From Chryseobacterium sp. 18061 (GTDB lineage Bacteria > Pseudomonadota > Gammaproteobacteria > Enterobacterales > Enterobacteriaceae): a stretch of 64,000 bases of DNA. Of this stretch, positions 20,010 through 31,117 are shown piece after piece. The stretch covers positions 248,001 to 312,000 of the forward strand of contig CACSKA010000004.1 of the NCBI GenBank assembly GCA_902706205.1, given 5' to 3'. A program made the position numbers and the translations under genes. A model generated the notes under the pieces. The model worked only from the letters and a program-made list of their open reading frames with translations. It had not been told where the DNA came from and did not search any database. Every line of letters begins with the position of its first letter. Within the stretch, counting starts at the first letter, position 1.

Positions 20010-21362
20010 TTAACGCATGGTGACGAATTCTTCCGCCGCTGTCGGGTGAATCGCGACGGTATTGTCGAAGTCTTTTTTGGTCGCACCCATTTTCAGCGCC
20101 ACCGCAAAGCCTTGCAGGATTTCGTCCATACCAAAACCGATGCCGTGAATACCGACGATTTTCTCTTCCGGACCGACGCACACTAGCTTCATGCGGCATG
20201 GCTGACGGTGAGAGGTCACGGCGGTATACATTGCGGTGAAGGAGGATTTATACACCTTCACGGCGTCTGCGCCGTACTGCTCAACCGCCTGCGGTTCGGA
20301 AAGACCCACGGCGCCAATCGGCGGATGGCTGAACACCACCGTTGGAATGTTGCTGTAATCCAAATGCTCGTCCGGCTTGTTGTTAAACAGGCGCTCTGAA
20401 AGACGACGACCTGCTGCCACCGCGACTGGCGTAAGTTCTATAGCACCGGTGTTATCGCCGACCGCGTAAATGCCCGGCACGCTGGTGTTCTGGAACTTAT
20501 CGACAACGATATAGCCTTTGTCGTTGCTTTTCACCCCGGTCGCCGCGAGATTGAAGTTTTCCGTCTCTGGCTCACGACCAATCGCCCAAATCAGGGCATC
20601 GACGGTCTGGCTACGGCCATCTTCCAGCTCAAGCGTCAGGCTGCCATCGGCGTTTTTAATCACCGCTTTCGGTACCGCGTGGGTGTGCAGCGTTGGGCCT
20701 TCGGCGGCCATCACTTCAACCAGCGTCTCGATGATCATCGGGTCAAAGCTGCGAAGCGGCGCGTGTTTACGCACGAACAGGTGCGTTTCGGCACCCAGTC
20801 CGTTGATAACGCCCGCCAGTTCAACCGCGATATAACCCGCGCCCACGACGGCCACGCGTTTTGGCAACGCTGGCAGCGCGAAGAAACCGTCGGAATCGAT
20901 GCCGAATTCCACGCCTGGAATCGACGGGTGGCTCGGACGACCGCCGGTGGCAATCAGAATGTGGTCCGCGGTCAGGGTTTCGCCGTTCACTTCGATGGTT
21001 TTTTCATCGATAAAGCGCGCAAAGCCTTTGATTACATCCACGTTATTTTTGCCCAGCACGGTATCGTACGAGGTATGGATGCGGTCAATGTACGCGCTGC
21101 GGCTGGAAATCAGTTTGTTCCAGTCGAAGTTATTGATGGTGGTATCGAAACCGTAATCCGGGCCGTACATGTGGATGGCTTCGCGAATTTGCGCCGCATG
21201 CCACATCACTTTCTTCGGTACACAACCGACGTTAACGCAGGTGCCACCGAGCTCTTTAGCTTCAATCAGCGCACATTTCTGGCCGTACATTGCCGCGCGG
21301 TTGATGGAGGCGATGCCGCCGCTGCCGCCGCCGATGGCGATGTAGTCATAATGCTTAGTCAT
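20010..21362 (-). CDS. gor: Glutathione reductase
   Basis: 450 aa, the same length as E. coli Gor. FAD-dependent pyridine nucleotide-disulfide oxidoreductase that reduces GSSG with NADPH in the cytoplasm. FAD-binding [14 protein letters not shown], the redox-active [13 protein letters not shown] disulfide, an NADPH-binding [19 protein letters not shown] and the C-terminal [12 protein letters not shown] with the catalytic His/Glu pair are all visible. A strong terminator lies downstream, and rlmJ is upstream on the same strand with a 70-bp gap. Confidence 0.97.
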   Translation of the reverse strand: MTKHYDYIAIGGGSGGIASINRAAMYGQKCALIEAKELGGTCVNVGCVPKKVMWHAAQIREAIHMYGPDYGFDTTINNFDWNKLISSRSAYIDRIHTSYDTVLGKNNVDVIKGFARFIDEKTIEVNGETLTADHILIATGGRPSHPSIPGVEFGIDSDGFFALPALPKRVAVVGAGYIAVELAGVINGLGAETHLFVRKHAPLRSFDPMIIETLVEVMAAEGPTLHTHAVPKAVIKNADGSLTLELEDGRSQTVDALIWAIGREPETENFNLAATGVKSNDKGYIVVDKFQNTSVPGIYAVGDNTGAIELTPVAVAAGRRLSERLFNNKPDEHLDYSNIPTVVFSHPPIGAVGLSEPQAVEQYGADAVKVYKSSFTAMYTAVTSHRQPCRMKLVCVGPEEKIVGIHGIGFGMDEILQGFAVALKMGATKKDFDNTVAIHPTAAEEFVTMR

Positions 21363-21432
21363 AGCTTCTTCCTTAATCGTTGATTGCCGCGATTGTATAC
21401 CTGGAATCCATAGGTTCCACCGATGATTGCGA

Positions 21433-22275
21433 TTACTCCGGCACGATCCAACTGACGGTGGCGTGACCGGTGCCCGCCGGAACCAGCTTTTTATGCAGCC
21501 AAGGCAGAACGTTTTTCATCTGCTGCTCGAGCTTCCACGGTGGATTGATAACAATCATGCCCGAGGCGGTCATGCCGCGCTGATCGCTGTCCGGACGCAC
21601 CGCCAGCTCGATTTGCAGGATGCGACGAATGCCGGTGGCTTCGAGTTCTTTAATCATGCGTTTGATTTGCGTGCGCAGCACCACCGGATACCACAGCGCG
21701 TAAGTGCCGGTGGCGAAACGCTTGTAGCCTTCGTTGATGCCGGTCACTACCGCCTGATAATCGGTTTTGATTTCATACGGTGGGTCAATCAGTACCAGAC
21801 CACGACGCGAGGCCGGTGGCAGCTTGGATTTAAGCTGCTGATAGCCGTCGGATTTTTCCACGCGGGCGCGGTCATCTTTCTGGAATTCGGAACGCAGCAG
21901 TGGGAAATCGCTCGGGTGCAGTTCGGTCAGGTTCAGGCTGTCCTGCTCGCGCAGCAGCTGGCGCGCAATCAGCGGGGAACCTGGGTAGTAGCGCAGCTGG
22001 CCGCTACGGTTGAAGTGCTGCACGACGCTGATGTAAGGCTCAAGTTCTGCCGGTAAATCGTCCTGCTGCCAGATGCGGGCGATACCTTCCAGATACTCAC
22101 CGGTGCGCTCCGCATGTTCGCCGCTCAACTGGTAACGACCGGCGCCTGCGTGGGTGTCGAGATAGAGAAACGGTTTTTCTTTCTCTTTCAGCGATTCAAT
22201 GATCAGGCTCTGAACGGTGTGTTTGAGGACGTCGGCATGGTTGCCAGCGTGAAAGCTGTGGCGATAACTGAGCAT
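21433..22275 (-). CDS. rlmJ: 23S rRNA (adenine2030-N6)-methyltransferase RlmJ
   Basis: 280 aa, the same length as E. coli RlmJ (YhiR). It methylates A2030 of 23S rRNA using S-adenosylmethionine. The N-terminal [16 protein letters not shown] and the catalytic DPPYE motif (about residue 164) are diagnostic. The position upstream of gor is conserved with E. coli. Confidence 0.95.
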   Translation of the reverse strand: MLSYRHSFHAGNHADVLKHTVQSLIIESLKEKEKPFLYLDTHAGAGRYQLSGEHAERTGEYLEGIARIWQQDDLPAELEPYISVVQHFNRSGQLRYYPGSPLIARQLLREQDSLNLTELHPSDFPLLRSEFQKDDRARVEKSDGYQQLKSKLPPASRRGLVLIDPPYEIKTDYQAVVTGINEGYKRFATGTYALWYPVVLRTQIKRMIKELEATGIRRILQIELAVRPDSDQRGMTASGMIVINPPWKLEQQMKNVLPWLHKKLVPAGTGHATVSWIVPE

Positions 22276-22443
22276 GGATACGGGAGTTCCGAAATAATAA
22301 ACGATGCCGACAGTTTACCGCAGATTGCCGAGGATTACCGCTGATGCTGAGCGCGACGGTGATGCCCGCTGTCATAAATGTGTCAAACGGATGCGCTAGC
22401 GTCGGATTCAGGCAAGGTAATTCATTGAATCCAGGATAAAAAA

Positions 22444-23715
22444 ATGACTAAAAATTATTCGTTCCTCGCAGCCGCGCTGCTGTTGGCGCTCCCTGCACTG
22501 GCTAACGAAACGGCGGTGAACACGGCGGCACAGCTGGCGGTGACCGTCACGCCAGCGGCCAACAGCCAGGCGTTCGATGCGCTGGAAGGCCAGTCGCTGA
22601 CGGCGCTGCGTCATGCGCTGCAAAACGGCGAACCAACGCTCACGCGCGACGGGCTGGAAAAAGCGAAGCAGTCATCCACCCAGGCGGATACCGCGTGGCT
22701 CAAGGCCAGCGGTTATGATTTCCAGACCAAAGCCCGTCAGCAGGCGGGCATTGCGCTGCTTTCCGCGTTCAGCTCGCTGCCCGCCGATACGCTGGCGGCA
22801 AGCCTGAAAACGGTGACTGATATCAACCGCGATGCGCGAGCGGCCACGCGTCAGCAGGCACTGGCCGATGCCGAGGGCATCAGCTATCTCTATTTCCTCA
22901 GCGATGCGCTGGGGCCGCGTCTGGGTAAGGCGTTCATCACCGCCTATGACAAAGGCGAACTGAACAAAGCGGCGGCACTGATTAAAGCCAGCGAAGTCAG
23001 TACCGGCGCGGCGAAAAAGCACTTCAACTACGCGCGGCCGTTCCTGGTACAGAGCAACACTATTCACCTCGTGCCCGACGACACGGTAGTGAAAGATAAT
23101 CAGCCTTACACCGCAGACGGTGGTTCGTTCCCGAGCGGGCATACCAATACCGGCGTGACCGACGCGCTGCTGATGGCGCAGATGATCCCCGAACGCTACG
23201 ACGCGCTGGTGACGCGCGGCGCCCGCTACGGCTACTCCCGCATTGTGCTTGGCGTGCATTACCCGCTGGACGTGATGGGCTCGCGAATGGTGGCGCAAAG
23301 CAACGTGGCGCATGATCTCAACGACCCGAAATACCGGGTGCTGTTTAACGAAGCCCGCGACCAGCTGCGCGCTGCGTTGGCAAAAGAGTGCGGCATGACG
23401 CTGGCGGAATGCGCAAAAACCGATGGCAAAGACGACCCGTATCGCGACGCGACGATGCAGGCGTTTTATCGCTTCACCCTGAGCTACGATTTGCCGCAGC
23501 AGAAAGGGACGTCAGTTGCGCTTACGGTGCCGCAGGGCGCGGAAGTGCTGCTGGAAAGCGCGTTGCCAAACGCGTCGGCGCAGCAACGTCGTGCGCTGAT
23601 GGTGAAAACCGCGCTGCCTGCCGGGTATCCGCTTTCCGGCACCACGCCTGAGCAGCAGTTCTGGCAGCGTCTGGACCTGCCTGCCGCGTACACTGCTGGA
23701 CATTCCCCGCATTAA
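22444..23715 (+). CDS. Periplasmic PAP2-family (class A-like) acid phosphatase
   Basis: 423 aa. A signal peptide (MTKNYSFLAAALLLALPALA) is followed by a ~150-residue helical extension. The PAP2 triad follows: K191-X6-RP (198-199), PSGHT at 230-234 and SR(265-266)-X5-H272-X3-D276. These form the vanadate-haloperoxidase-type active site that hydrolyses phosphomonoesters through a phospho-His. PhoN/PhoC-type class A enzymes are about 250 aa, so this one is unusually long at both ends. Nothing equivalent sits here in E. coli. It could release phosphate for uptake; PitA lies nearby. That link is inference. Confidence 0.85.
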   Translation: MTKNYSFLAAALLLALPALANETAVNTAAQLAVTVTPAANSQAFDALEGQSLTALRHALQNGEPTLTRDGLEKAKQSSTQADTAWLKASGYDFQTKARQQAGIALLSAFSSLPADTLAASLKTVTDINRDARAATRQQALADAEGISYLYFLSDALGPRLGKAFITAYDKGELNKAAALIKASEVSTGAAKKHFNYARPFLVQSNTIHLVPDDTVVKDNQPYTADGGSFPSGHTNTGVTDALLMAQMIPERYDALVTRGARYGYSRIVLGVHYPLDVMGSRMVAQSNVAHDLNDPKYRVLFNEARDQLRAALAKECGMTLAECAKTDGKDDPYRDATMQAFYRFTLSYDLPQQKGTSVALTVPQGAEVLLESALPNASAQQRRALMVKTALPAGYPLSGTTPEQQFWQRLDLPAAYTAGHSPH

Positions 23716-23722
23716 TGGATCA

Positions 23723-23755
23723 CCGGGTGGGGCGCATTGTGCCTTACCCGGCCTA
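23723..23755. repeat. REP-like palindrome downstream of the phosphatase gene
   Basis: CCGGGTGGGGCG...CCTTACCCGGCCTAC has the form of the enterobacterial REP/BIME palindrome with its GGCCTAC tail. It starts 8 bp after the phosphatase stop. Confidence 0.6.
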
Positions 23756-23792
23756 CACGTTCTGAAAGCCTGGCGCTCGTGGTGTCGCTGCC

Positions 23793-23820
23793 ATTGAAAT
23801 CCTCTACACTTACCCCCATT
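23793..23820 (+). promoter_or_regulatory. Sigma-32 heat-shock promoter of prlC
   Basis: ATTGAAA (23793-23799), a 14-nt spacer and CCCCATT (23814-23820) match the sigma-32 consensus (CTTGAAA, 11-16 nt, CCCCATNT). It lies 64 bp before the prlC ATG. Heat-shock transcription of prlC/opdA is established in enterobacteria. Confidence 0.75.
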
Positions 23821-23883
23821 CTACCAAGATATGTGCCGCGCCGGACGTGCGCCTTATTCACTCTTTTCAACAGGACAGCGCTT

Positions 23884-25926
23884 ATGACCAATCCATTACT
23901 GACGCCTTTCGAACTGCCTCCGTTTTCGAAAATCCAGCCTGAACACGTGGTTCCTGCGGTCACCAAAGCGCTGGACGACTGCCGCACGTCGGTAGAAAGC
24001 GTGGTAGCGCAGGGTGCACCGTACAGCTGGGAAAATCTCTGTCAGCCGCTGGCTGAAGTGGACGACGTATTGGGCCGTATTTTCTCTCCGGTCAGCCACC
24101 TGAATTCAGTCAAAAACAGCCCTGAGCTGCGCGAAGCCTATGAGCAAACGCTGCCGCTGCTGTCCGAGTACAGCACCTGGGTCGGTCAGCATGAAGGACT
24201 GTATCAGGCTTACCGCGACCTGCGGGAAGGCGACAACTACGCGGGCCTCAATACCGCGCAGAAGAAAGCGGTGGATAACGCGCTGCGTGATTTTGAGCTC
24301 TCCGGGATTGGCCTGTCGAAAGAGAAACAGAAACGCTATGGCGAAATCGCCGCGCGCCTGTCTGAGTTAGGCAACCAGTACAGCAACAACGTGCTCGACG
24401 CCACGATGGGCTGGAACAAGCTGGTCACCGATGAAGCTGAGTTGGCCGGTATGCCGGAAAGCGCATTGGCGGCAGCAATTGCGCAGGCCGAAGCCAAAGA
24501 GCAGGAAGGGTATCTGCTGACGCTGGATATCCCGAGCTATCTGCCGGTAATGACCTATTGCGACAATCAGGCGTTGCGTGAAGAGATGTACCGCGCCTAC
24601 ACCACGCGTGCATCTGACCAGGGCCCGAACGCCGGAAAATGGGACAACAGCCCGGTGATGGAAGAGATCCTCGCGCTGCGTCACGAACTGGCACAGCTGC
24701 TGGGCTTCGAAAGCTATGCGGTTAAATCCCTCGCCACCAAAATGGCGGAAAACCCACAGCAGGTGCTCGACTTCCTGACCGATCTGGCGAAACGCGCCCG
24801 TCCGCAGGGTGAGAAAGAGCTGGCTCAGCTGCGCGCCTACGCGAAAGCTGAATTTGGTGTGGACGATCTGCAACCATGGGACATCGCTTACTACAGCGAA
24901 AAACAAAAACAGCATCTGTACAGCATCAGCGACGAGCAGCTACGTCCTTACTTCCCTGAAAACAAAGCCGTTAACGGCCTCTTCGAAGTGGTGAAACGCA
25001 TTTACGGCATCACCGCTAAAGAGCGCACTGACATCGAAGTGTGGAACCCAGAGGTGCGTTTCTTCGAGCTATACGACGACAAGAACGAACTGCGTGGCAG
25101 CTTCTATCTCGACCTCTACGCGCGTGAGCACAAACGCGGCGGGGCATGGATGGACGACTGCGTAGGCCAGATGCGTAAAGCCGATGGCTCGCTGCAAAAG
25201 CCGGTGGCCTATCTGACCTGTAACTTCAACCGTCCGCTGGGCGGCAAACCGGCGCTGTTTACCCACGATGAAGTGATCACCCTGTTCCACGAATTCGGTC
25301 ACGGGCTGCATCACATGCTGACCCGTATCGAAACTGCAGGTGTTTCTGGTATCAGTGGTGTGCCGTGGGATGCCGTCGAACTGCCAAGCCAGTTTATGGA
25401 AAACTGGTGCTGGGAGCCGGACGCGCTGGCGTTTATCTCTGGCCATTATGAAACGGGCGAACCGCTGCCGAAAGAACTGCTGGATAAAATGCTGGCGGCA
25501 AAAAACTACCAGGCGGCGATGTTTGTTCTGCGCCAGCTGGAGTTCGGTCTGTTCGATTTCCGTTTGCACGCTGAGTTTAACCCGGAGCAGGGCGCGAAAA
25601 TCCTCGATACGCTGGCTGAAATCAAGAAGCAGGTTTCCGTGGTGCCGGGTCCATCTTGGGGACGTTTCCCACACGCGTTCAGCCACATTTTCGCAGGGGG
25701 TTACGCGGCGGGTTACTACAGCTACCTGTGGGCCGACGTATTGGCGGCAGACGCCTTCTCCCGCTTCGAAGAGGAAGGGATTTTCAACCGCGAAACCGGC
25801 CAGTCGTTCCTCGACAATATCCTGAGCCGTGGCGGTTCAGAAGAGCCGATGACGCTGTTCAAACGCTTCCGTGGACGCGAACCGCAGCTGGACGCGATGC
25901 TTGAGCATTACGGCATCAAGGGCTAA
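23884..25926 (+). CDS. prlC: Oligopeptidase A
   Basis: 680 aa, the same length as E. coli PrlC/OpdA. Cytoplasmic M3 zinc metallopeptidase (thimet oligopeptidase family) that degrades signal-peptide fragments and other short peptides. The zinc motif [10 protein letters not shown] (HEXXH, about residues 470-479) and the family C-terminal [18 protein letters not shown] are intact. ATG 23884 gives the family N-terminus [14 protein letters not shown]. An in-frame ATG at 23737 would wrongly include the promoter. rsmJ follows after 7 bp, so they form an operon as in E. coli. Confidence 0.97.
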   Translation: MTNPLLTPFELPPFSKIQPEHVVPAVTKALDDCRTSVESVVAQGAPYSWENLCQPLAEVDDVLGRIFSPVSHLNSVKNSPELREAYEQTLPLLSEYSTWVGQHEGLYQAYRDLREGDNYAGLNTAQKKAVDNALRDFELSGIGLSKEKQKRYGEIAARLSELGNQYSNNVLDATMGWNKLVTDEAELAGMPESALAAAIAQAEAKEQEGYLLTLDIPSYLPVMTYCDNQALREEMYRAYTTRASDQGPNAGKWDNSPVMEEILALRHELAQLLGFESYAVKSLATKMAENPQQVLDFLTDLAKRARPQGEKELAQLRAYAKAEFGVDDLQPWDIAYYSEKQKQHLYSISDEQLRPYFPENKAVNGLFEVVKRIYGITAKERTDIEVWNPEVRFFELYDDKNELRGSFYLDLYAREHKRGGAWMDDCVGQMRKADGSLQKPVAYLTCNFNRPLGGKPALFTHDEVITLFHEFGHGLHHMLTRIETAGVSGISGVPWDAVELPSQFMENWCWEPDALAFISGHYETGEPLPKELLDKMLAAKNYQAAMFVLRQLEFGLFDFRLHAEFNPEQGAKILDTLAEIKKQVSVVPGPSWGRFPHAFSHIFAGGYAAGYYSYLWADVLAADAFSRFEEEGIFNRETGQSFLDNILSRGGSEEPMTLFKRFRGREPQLDAMLEHYGIKG

Positions 25927-25933
25927 TCGTTTC

Positions 25934-26689
25934 GTGAAAATCTGTTTAGTGGATGAATCAGGCGCCAGTGATGGCGCCTTATCTGTTCTGGCGGCCCGCT
26001 GGGCGCTGGAGCACGATGCAGACAACCTGATGGCGCTGGTCTTAACCCCGGAGCATCTTGAACTGCGTAAGCGCGATGAGCCAAAGCTTGGCGGCATCTT
26101 CGTGGATTTTGTCGGCGGCGCGATGGCGCATCGGCGCAAATTCGGCGGTGGTCGTGGCGAAGCGGTGGCAAAAGCGGTTGGGGTTAAAGGCAGTTATCTG
26201 CCGGACGTCGTGGATGCGACGGCGGGGTTAGGGCGCGATGCGTTCGTGCTGGCGTCCGTCGGCTGTCGTGTGCGAATGCTGGAACGTAACCCGGTGGTCG
26301 CAGCGCTGCTTGATGATGGTCTGGCACGCGGTTATGCCGACCCGGAAATCGGCGGCTGGCTGCGGGAGCGCTTACAGCTCATTCATGCTTCCAGCCTGAC
26401 GGCGTTGACCGACATCACGCCGCGTCCGCAGGTGGTTTACCTCGACCCGATGTTTCCTCACAAGCAGAAAAGCGCGCTGGTGAAAAAGGAAATGCGGGTA
26501 TTTCAGTCGCTGGTGGGGCCGGATTTAGATGCGGATGGTTTGCTGGGGCCTGCACAACAATTGGCGATAAAGCGAGTGGTGGTGAAGCGCCCGGATTATG
26601 CGCCGCCGTTAGCCGATGTCGCCACGCCAAATGCGGTGGCCACCAAAGGGCATCGGTTTGATATTTATGCGGGTACGGCTGAGGGTTAG
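25934..26689 (+). CDS. rsmJ: 16S rRNA (guanine1516-N2)-methyltransferase RsmJ
   Basis: 251 aa, similar to E. coli RsmJ (YhiQ) over its whole length. It methylates G1516 of 16S rRNA. The SAM-binding [17 protein letters not shown] and the catalytic DPMFP motif are present. GTG 25934 gives [10 protein letters not shown], the family N-terminus. An in-frame upstream ATG at 25871 would overlap prlC by 56 bp without support. It is co-transcribed with prlC from the heat-shock promoter. Confidence 0.95.
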   Translation: MKICLVDESGASDGALSVLAARWALEHDADNLMALVLTPEHLELRKRDEPKLGGIFVDFVGGAMAHRRKFGGGRGEAVAKAVGVKGSYLPDVVDATAGLGRDAFVLASVGCRVRMLERNPVVAALLDDGLARGYADPEIGGWLRERLQLIHASSLTALTDITPRPQVVYLDPMFPHKQKSALVKKEMRVFQSLVGPDLDADGLLGPAQQLAIKRVVVKRPDYAPPLADVATPNAVATKGHRFDIYAGTAEG

Positions 26690-26701
26690 TGCGGTCTGAT
26701 G

Positions 26702-26785
26702 CCCTCTCCCCGACCCTCTCCCACAGGGAGAGGGAGAAAAGCCAGTTCCCCCTCGCCCCTTTGGGGAGAGGGCCGGGGTGAGGGG
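26702..26785. repeat. Palindromic repeat copy 3 (rsmJ/uspA gap)
   Basis: CCCTCTCCCCGACCCTCTCCC...GGGAGAGGG on the left and CCCTCGCCCCTTTGGGGAGAGGGCCGGGGTGAGGGG on the right. It fills the gap between convergent rsmJ and uspA. Confidence 0.85.
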
Positions 26786-26794
26786 AACTAAACC

Positions 26795-27232
26795 TTACTC
26801 GTCTTCTTCATCACGCAGCGGAACAATCAGCATATCCACATGCACGGTATTAATCAGCTGACGAGCAGACGACATTAGTTTGCTCCAGAAATCCTGATGA
26901 TGACCGCACACCACCAAATCCATATCGTATTTCTTGATTGCGTCGACCAGTACCTGGCCAAGGTCACCGCTGCCGCTGAGGGTTTCTGTGATCGGATACC
27001 CGGCGTTGGTGGAGAGCTCGCTTAACGCGTGGTGAGTCTCCTCCGAGATGCGTTTCTGCATATCTCCCAGATTGACATCGATCAGGCCGGTGTAGAGATC
27101 GGAGTAGTTCACATCGACATGAATCAGGGAAACTTTCGCGTTGTACGGGCGCGCCATAGAGACTGCTTTGTCGACCAAGACTTTGCTTTCTGGTGAGAGG
27201 TCAACCGCGATAAGAATGTGTTTGTAAGCCAT
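26795..27232 (-). CDS. uspA: Universal stress protein A
   Basis: 145 aa, nearly identical to E. coli UspA (144 aa). Cytoplasmic UspA-fold homodimer induced by growth arrest and many stresses; it affects DNA-damage resistance and metabolism. The N-terminal [13 protein letters not shown] strand and C-terminal [13 protein letters not shown] are recognisable. UspA of this type lacks the GX2GX9G(S/T) ATP motif, as seen here. It is divergent from uspB with a 427-bp gap that holds an ERIC element, as the uspAB pair is in E. coli. Confidence 0.97.
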   Translation of the reverse strand: MAYKHILIAVDLSPESKVLVDKAVSMARPYNAKVSLIHVDVNYSDLYTGLIDVNLGDMQKRISEETHHALSELSTNAGYPITETLSGSGDLGQVLVDAIKKYDMDLVVCGHHQDFWSKLMSSARQLINTVHVDMLIVPLRDEEDE

Positions 27233-27258
27233 AGTGTTACTCCTTCCTTAAGTCTGTG

Positions 27259-27382
27259 TATACCCGTCATACTTCAAGTTGCATGTGTGTTGGCTGCATC
27301 CGCTCACCCAGTCACTTACTTAAGTAAGCTCTTGGGGATGCTCAGCCTTGCCGCCTTCCTGCAACTCGAATTATTTTGGGTC
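27259..27382. repeat. ERIC element (full length)
   Basis: About 124 bp beginning ATACCCGTCATACTTCAAG and containing the diagnostic palindrome CACTTACTTAAGTAAGCTC, ending near TTATTTTGGG. This matches the ~127-bp Enterobacterial Repetitive Intergenic Consensus. It lies about 27 bp upstream of the uspA start, so it probably sits in the uspA 5' leader or promoter region. Confidence 0.9.
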
Positions 27383-27527
27383 TCGTTATTAAATAGTGTA
27401 GACAACCCAACCTTAAAACGAGCCTCAAGTTACGTCAATGACCCTTGATCACCAATCAGTTAAACAAATCTTCGCGTTTTAACTATTGATAACGATTAAC
27501 GATGTGGCAAAAAAATCAGCGGATCTC

Positions 27528-27534
27528 CTACACT
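27528..27534 (+). promoter_or_regulatory. Sigma-S-type -10 element for uspB
   Basis: CTACACT resembles the sigma-S extended -10 consensus CTATACT. uspB is a known sigma-S-dependent gene. The predicted leader is about 120 nt and contains GC-rich hairpins around 27600-27655. Confidence 0.5.
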
Positions 27535-27659
27535 ATTTAAAGAGTCGGTCGGATAAGTTAATGTGACCGGATTCTCACTCTTTCACTGACTGTCTGTTGA
27601 GTTTCGGGTTGCGGTAGTCCCGGAGGAAGTCTCCGTGGGCCGGTCGCCGGGGAGGAGCT

Positions 27660-27995
27660 ATGGTAAGCACTGTCGCACTATTTTGGGCTTTGTGTATTGT
27701 GTGTGTAGTGAATATGGCGCGCTATTTCTCATCATTGCGCGCGCTGCTGGTGGTGCTGCGTGGTTGCGATCCTTTACTCTATCAGTATGTGGATGGCGGA
27801 GGGTTTTTCACCTCCCACGGTCAGCCTGGAAAACAGGTGCGTCTGGTGTGGTATATCTACGCGCAGCGCTACCGGGATCATCATGATGATGAGTTTATCC
27901 GCCGCTGTGAGCGTGTTCGCCGCCAGTTTGTATTAACCAGTGCGCTGTGTGGCCTGGTCGTGATCAGCATGATTGCTTTAATGATTTGGCATTGA
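27660..27995 (+). CDS. uspB: Universal stress protein B
   Basis: 111 aa, the same length as E. coli UspB and nearly identical. A small inner-membrane protein with one hydrophobic helix at each end (about 2-20 and 88-108) and a basic central domain including [20 protein letters not shown]. It is needed for ethanol resistance in stationary phase in E. coli; the mechanism is unknown. GGAGGAG lies 5 bp upstream of ATG 27660. It is convergent with pitA across a strong terminator. Confidence 0.96.
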   Translation: MVSTVALFWALCIVCVVNMARYFSSLRALLVVLRGCDPLLYQYVDGGGFFTSHGQPGKQVRLVWYIYAQRYRDHHDDEFIRRCERVRRQFVLTSALCGLVVISMIALMIWH

Positions 27996-28020
27996 GTGTT
28001 GATCTATAAAGTACAGGCAT

Positions 28021-28053
28021 AAAAAAACGGGTCAGTTTCCTGACCCGTTTTTG
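28021..28053. terminator. Bidirectional terminator between uspB and pitA
   Basis: Stem ACGGGTCA/TGACCCGT flanked by an A7 run on the left and T5 on the right, so it can serve both convergent genes. Confidence 0.9.
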
Positions 28054-28070
28054 TCGTGCTTTCAGGCTAA

Positions 28071-29567
28071 TCAGATGAGCTTGAGGCTCAGCCAGTACAG
28101 CCCGCCTGAAAGAATAATCGCCGCAGGCAGAGTCAGAACCCATGCCATCAGGATGTTGGTCACGGTTTTGCGCTGCAAGCCGCCACCGTCAACGATCATC
28201 GTACCCGCAACGGAGGACGACAGAACGTGCGTGGTGGATACCGGCATCCCGGTGTAACTCGCCAGACCAATCGACACCGCCGCGGTCATCTGCGCCGACA
28301 TGCCCTGAGCATAGGTCATGCCTTTTTTACCGATTTTTTCGCCGATAGTGGTCGCCACACGACGCCAGCCGATCATCGTACCAATGCCCAGCGCCAGAGC
28401 GACGGCCATGATAATCCAGATTGGAGCGTACTCGATGGTGCTCAGCATATCGGTTTTAAGTTTCTTCAGCAGACGCTGATCGTCGTTGTTGACGTTCGGC
28501 AGCTTAGCCACTTTATCGGTGGTATCGGAGATGCACAGCAGAATGCGACGCATCTGGCTGCGCTGCTCGACGCTCAGCTTGTCGTAGCTCTCAATGTTAT
28601 CCAGCATACCTTTCACGCGCTCTAACGCATTGACGGTATTCGCCGGATGGCAATGGAACTCAGCAGGCTGGGTTGCGCCAGGCTCCGGAGACGGGATCAG
28701 CGGTTCAGCACTGGTCACTTTTGCCAGCAGGTCAGGATGCTGCTGGAAATAGACTTCCACGTTGTTGACTGCATCACGGGTACGGGTGATTTCATAGCCG
28801 GACGCATTCATGTTGACCACAAATCCAGCCGGTGCCACGCCAATCAGTACCAGCATCACCAGACCAATGCCTTTCTGGCCATCATTCGCGCCGTGGGAGA
28901 ATGCCACGCCAATTGCGGAGAGGATCAGGGCAATACGCGTCCAGAATGGCGGCTTTTTCTTACCGTCTTTCTTTTCACGTTCGGCAGGCGTGAGGTGGAT
29001 ACGCGCCTTTTTCTTGGTGTTGCTCCAGTAACGACGCAGTATGAAGATTAAGCCACCGGCAACAACCAGGCCGACGATAGGCGAAATAATCAGTGAAGCG
29101 AAAATCCCAAGAACTTTCGGGATATTCAACGCGTCCACCACCGAGGTGCCGTTCATCAGCGCATTGGTTAAACCAATACCGATAATAGCCCCAATCAGGG
29201 TATGAGAGCTGGAAGCCGGAAGGCCGAAATACCAGGTACCGAGGTTCCAGATAATTGCTGCCAACAGCATAGAGAAGACCATGGCGAGACCATGAGCAGA
29301 GCCCATGTTCAGTAGCAAATCCGTTGGCAGCATATGCACAATCGCATAGGCTACGCTCAGACCGCCTAACAGCACGCCAAAGAAGTTGAAGAGTGCCGCC
29401 ATCACCACCGCTAATTGCGAACGCATTGCGCGGGTGTAGATAACAGTCGCTACTGCGTTTGCGGTGTCGTGGAAGCCATTAATCGCTTCGTAAAACAACA
29501 CAAATCCCAGAGCAAGCAATAACAAAAGCCCAGTATGCAAATCCAGGCCAGCAAACAAATGTAGCAT
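28071..29567 (-). CDS. pitA: Low-affinity inorganic phosphate transporter PitA
   Basis: 498 aa, close to the 499 of E. coli PitA. It imports metal-phosphate complexes with H+ across the inner membrane. The two PiT-family repeats are clear: [18 protein letters not shown] near the N-terminus and [13 protein letters not shown] in the middle, with [15 protein letters not shown] and [14 protein letters not shown] as paired motifs. The in-frame upstream TTG/ATG extension (9 residues to 29594) is not in homologues, so ATG 29567 is chosen. Confidence 0.95.
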   Translation of the reverse strand: MLHLFAGLDLHTGLLLLLALGFVLFYEAINGFHDTANAVATVIYTRAMRSQLAVVMAALFNFFGVLLGGLSVAYAIVHMLPTDLLLNMGSAHGLAMVFSMLLAAIIWNLGTWYFGLPASSSHTLIGAIIGIGLTNALMNGTSVVDALNIPKVLGIFASLIISPIVGLVVAGGLIFILRRYWSNTKKKARIHLTPAEREKKDGKKKPPFWTRIALILSAIGVAFSHGANDGQKGIGLVMLVLIGVAPAGFVVNMNASGYEITRTRDAVNNVEVYFQQHPDLLAKVTSAEPLIPSPEPGATQPAEFHCHPANTVNALERVKGMLDNIESYDKLSVEQRSQMRRILLCISDTTDKVAKLPNVNNDDQRLLKKLKTDMLSTIEYAPIWIIMAVALALGIGTMIGWRRVATTIGEKIGKKGMTYAQGMSAQMTAAVSIGLASYTGMPVSTTHVLSSSVAGTMIVDGGGLQRKTVTNILMAWVLTLPAAIILSGGLYWLSLKLI

Positions 29568-29798
29568 AGGTACGTTACGCCATTTTGAGGACATGAACGC
29601 GGCGCATTATCCAGGACAAACGCAGCGTGGGCAAAGAGAAATATAGACTTTTATTGATATTTGTTCACTGTCGTAAAAATAGCGTCAGTAATTACCCTAT
29701 ATGTTTCAAAGGCATGACCATATATGAAAAAATTCTTACTGGTCGTACCCGATGGGAAAATTTACACTTCCCGACATTCAAAACGAGAGGATAGGCGT

Positions 29799-30992
29799 GT
29801 GGAAAGGTTTGATGCCATAGTTGTCGGCGCAGGCGCGGCGGGAATGTTTTGTGCAGCGCAGGCGGGACAAGCGGGGGCGCGAGTGCTGCTTCTGGATAAC
29901 GGCAAAAAGCCGGGCCGCAAGATTTTAATGTCCGGCGGCGGGCGCTGTAACTTCACCAATATGAACGTGGAACCCGCGGCATACCTCAGTCAGAACCCCC
30001 ATTTCTGTAAATCGGCGCTGGCCCGTTACACCCAATGGGACTTCATCGAACTGGTCGGTAAATACGACATCGCCTGGCATGAGAAAACCCTCGGTCAGCT
30101 GTTTTGTGACGATTCTGCCCAGCAGATTGTCGATATGCTGGTGGCGGAATGTGAAAAGGGCAACGTTACCACGCGGCTGCGCACCGAGATTATTACCGTC
30201 GAACGCGACGACGACGGCTACACCTTGCAGCTGAATGGCGACACGGTGGCCGCGAAAAAGCTGGTAATCGCCAGCGGCGGCTTGTCGATGCCGGGCCTGG
30301 GTGCTTCGCCGTTCGGCTATAAAATTGCCGAGCAGTTCGGGCTTAACGTCCTGCCGACTCGCGCGGGCCTGGTACCGTTTACGCTCCACAAACCACTTCT
30401 GGAGCAACTGCAGGTGCTTTCCGGCGTTTCTGTGCCTGCGGTTATCACCGCGGACGACGGCACGGTGTTCCGTGAAAGCTTGCTTTTCACCCATCGCGGC
30501 CTGTCCGGCCCGGCGGTTCTGCAAATCTCCAGCTACTGGCAGTCCGGCGAGTTTGTCAGCATCAACCTGCTGCCGGAGTGCGCCCTCGAGAGATTCCTCG
30601 ACGAACAGCGTAACGCGCACCCGAATCAAAGCCTGAAAAATACTCTGGCGATGCAGTTACCAAAACGGTTGGTGGAGTGTCTGCAACTGCTGGGGCAAAT
30701 CCCGGATGTGCAGCTCAAGCAGCTGAACAGCAAAGGTCAGCAGCAACTGGTGGAAACGCTCACAAACTGGCGCGTGCAGCCCAACGGCACCGAAGGATAT
30801 CGTACTGCTGAAGTGACGCTGGGCGGAGTCGATACCAACGAACTGTCTTCGCGCACCATGGAATCCCGCAAAGCGCCGGGACTGTATTTTATCGGCGAAG
30901 TCATGGACGTCACCGGCTGGCTCGGTGGATACAACTTCCAGTGGGCCTGGGCGTCCGCGTGGGCATGTGCGCAGGAGCTGGTAGAAGCGTAA
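29799..30992 (+). CDS. yhiN: YhiN, HI0933-family flavoprotein
   Basis: 397 aa, similar to E. coli YhiN (400 aa). Predicted FAD-dependent NAD(P)-linked oxidoreductase with an N-terminal dinucleotide motif GAGAAGMFCAAQAG, the family signature GRKILMSGGGRCNFTN and a C-terminal GEVMDVTGWLGGYNFQWAW FAD-contact motif. The substrate is unknown. GTG 29799 has GAGAGG eight bases upstream and gives the family start. The in-frame ATG at 29724 would add 25 unsupported residues. It marks the left border of the inserted envelope island. Confidence 0.88.
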   Translation: MERFDAIVVGAGAAGMFCAAQAGQAGARVLLLDNGKKPGRKILMSGGGRCNFTNMNVEPAAYLSQNPHFCKSALARYTQWDFIELVGKYDIAWHEKTLGQLFCDDSAQQIVDMLVAECEKGNVTTRLRTEIITVERDDDGYTLQLNGDTVAAKKLVIASGGLSMPGLGASPFGYKIAEQFGLNVLPTRAGLVPFTLHKPLLEQLQVLSGVSVPAVITADDGTVFRESLLFTHRGLSGPAVLQISSYWQSGEFVSINLLPECALERFLDEQRNAHPNQSLKNTLAMQLPKRLVECLQLLGQIPDVQLKQLNSKGQQQLVETLTNWRVQPNGTEGYRTAEVTLGGVDTNELSSRTMESRKAPGLYFIGEVMDVTGWLGGYNFQWAWASAWACAQELVEA

Positions 30993-31117
30993 ATCGTCGT
31001 GAATAACACCTCGAACAGGGAATAACCAAACAGCACAAAATAATTCCCTGTTTTTAACAAGTGTATGTACTATGTCGCACTCTTTTAACAGCGCCTGGAT
31101 GCACATACAGAGAGCAC

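Noticed and set aside
27218..27448. 76-codon frame upstream of uspB
   Set aside because: It is largely the ERIC element read as protein.
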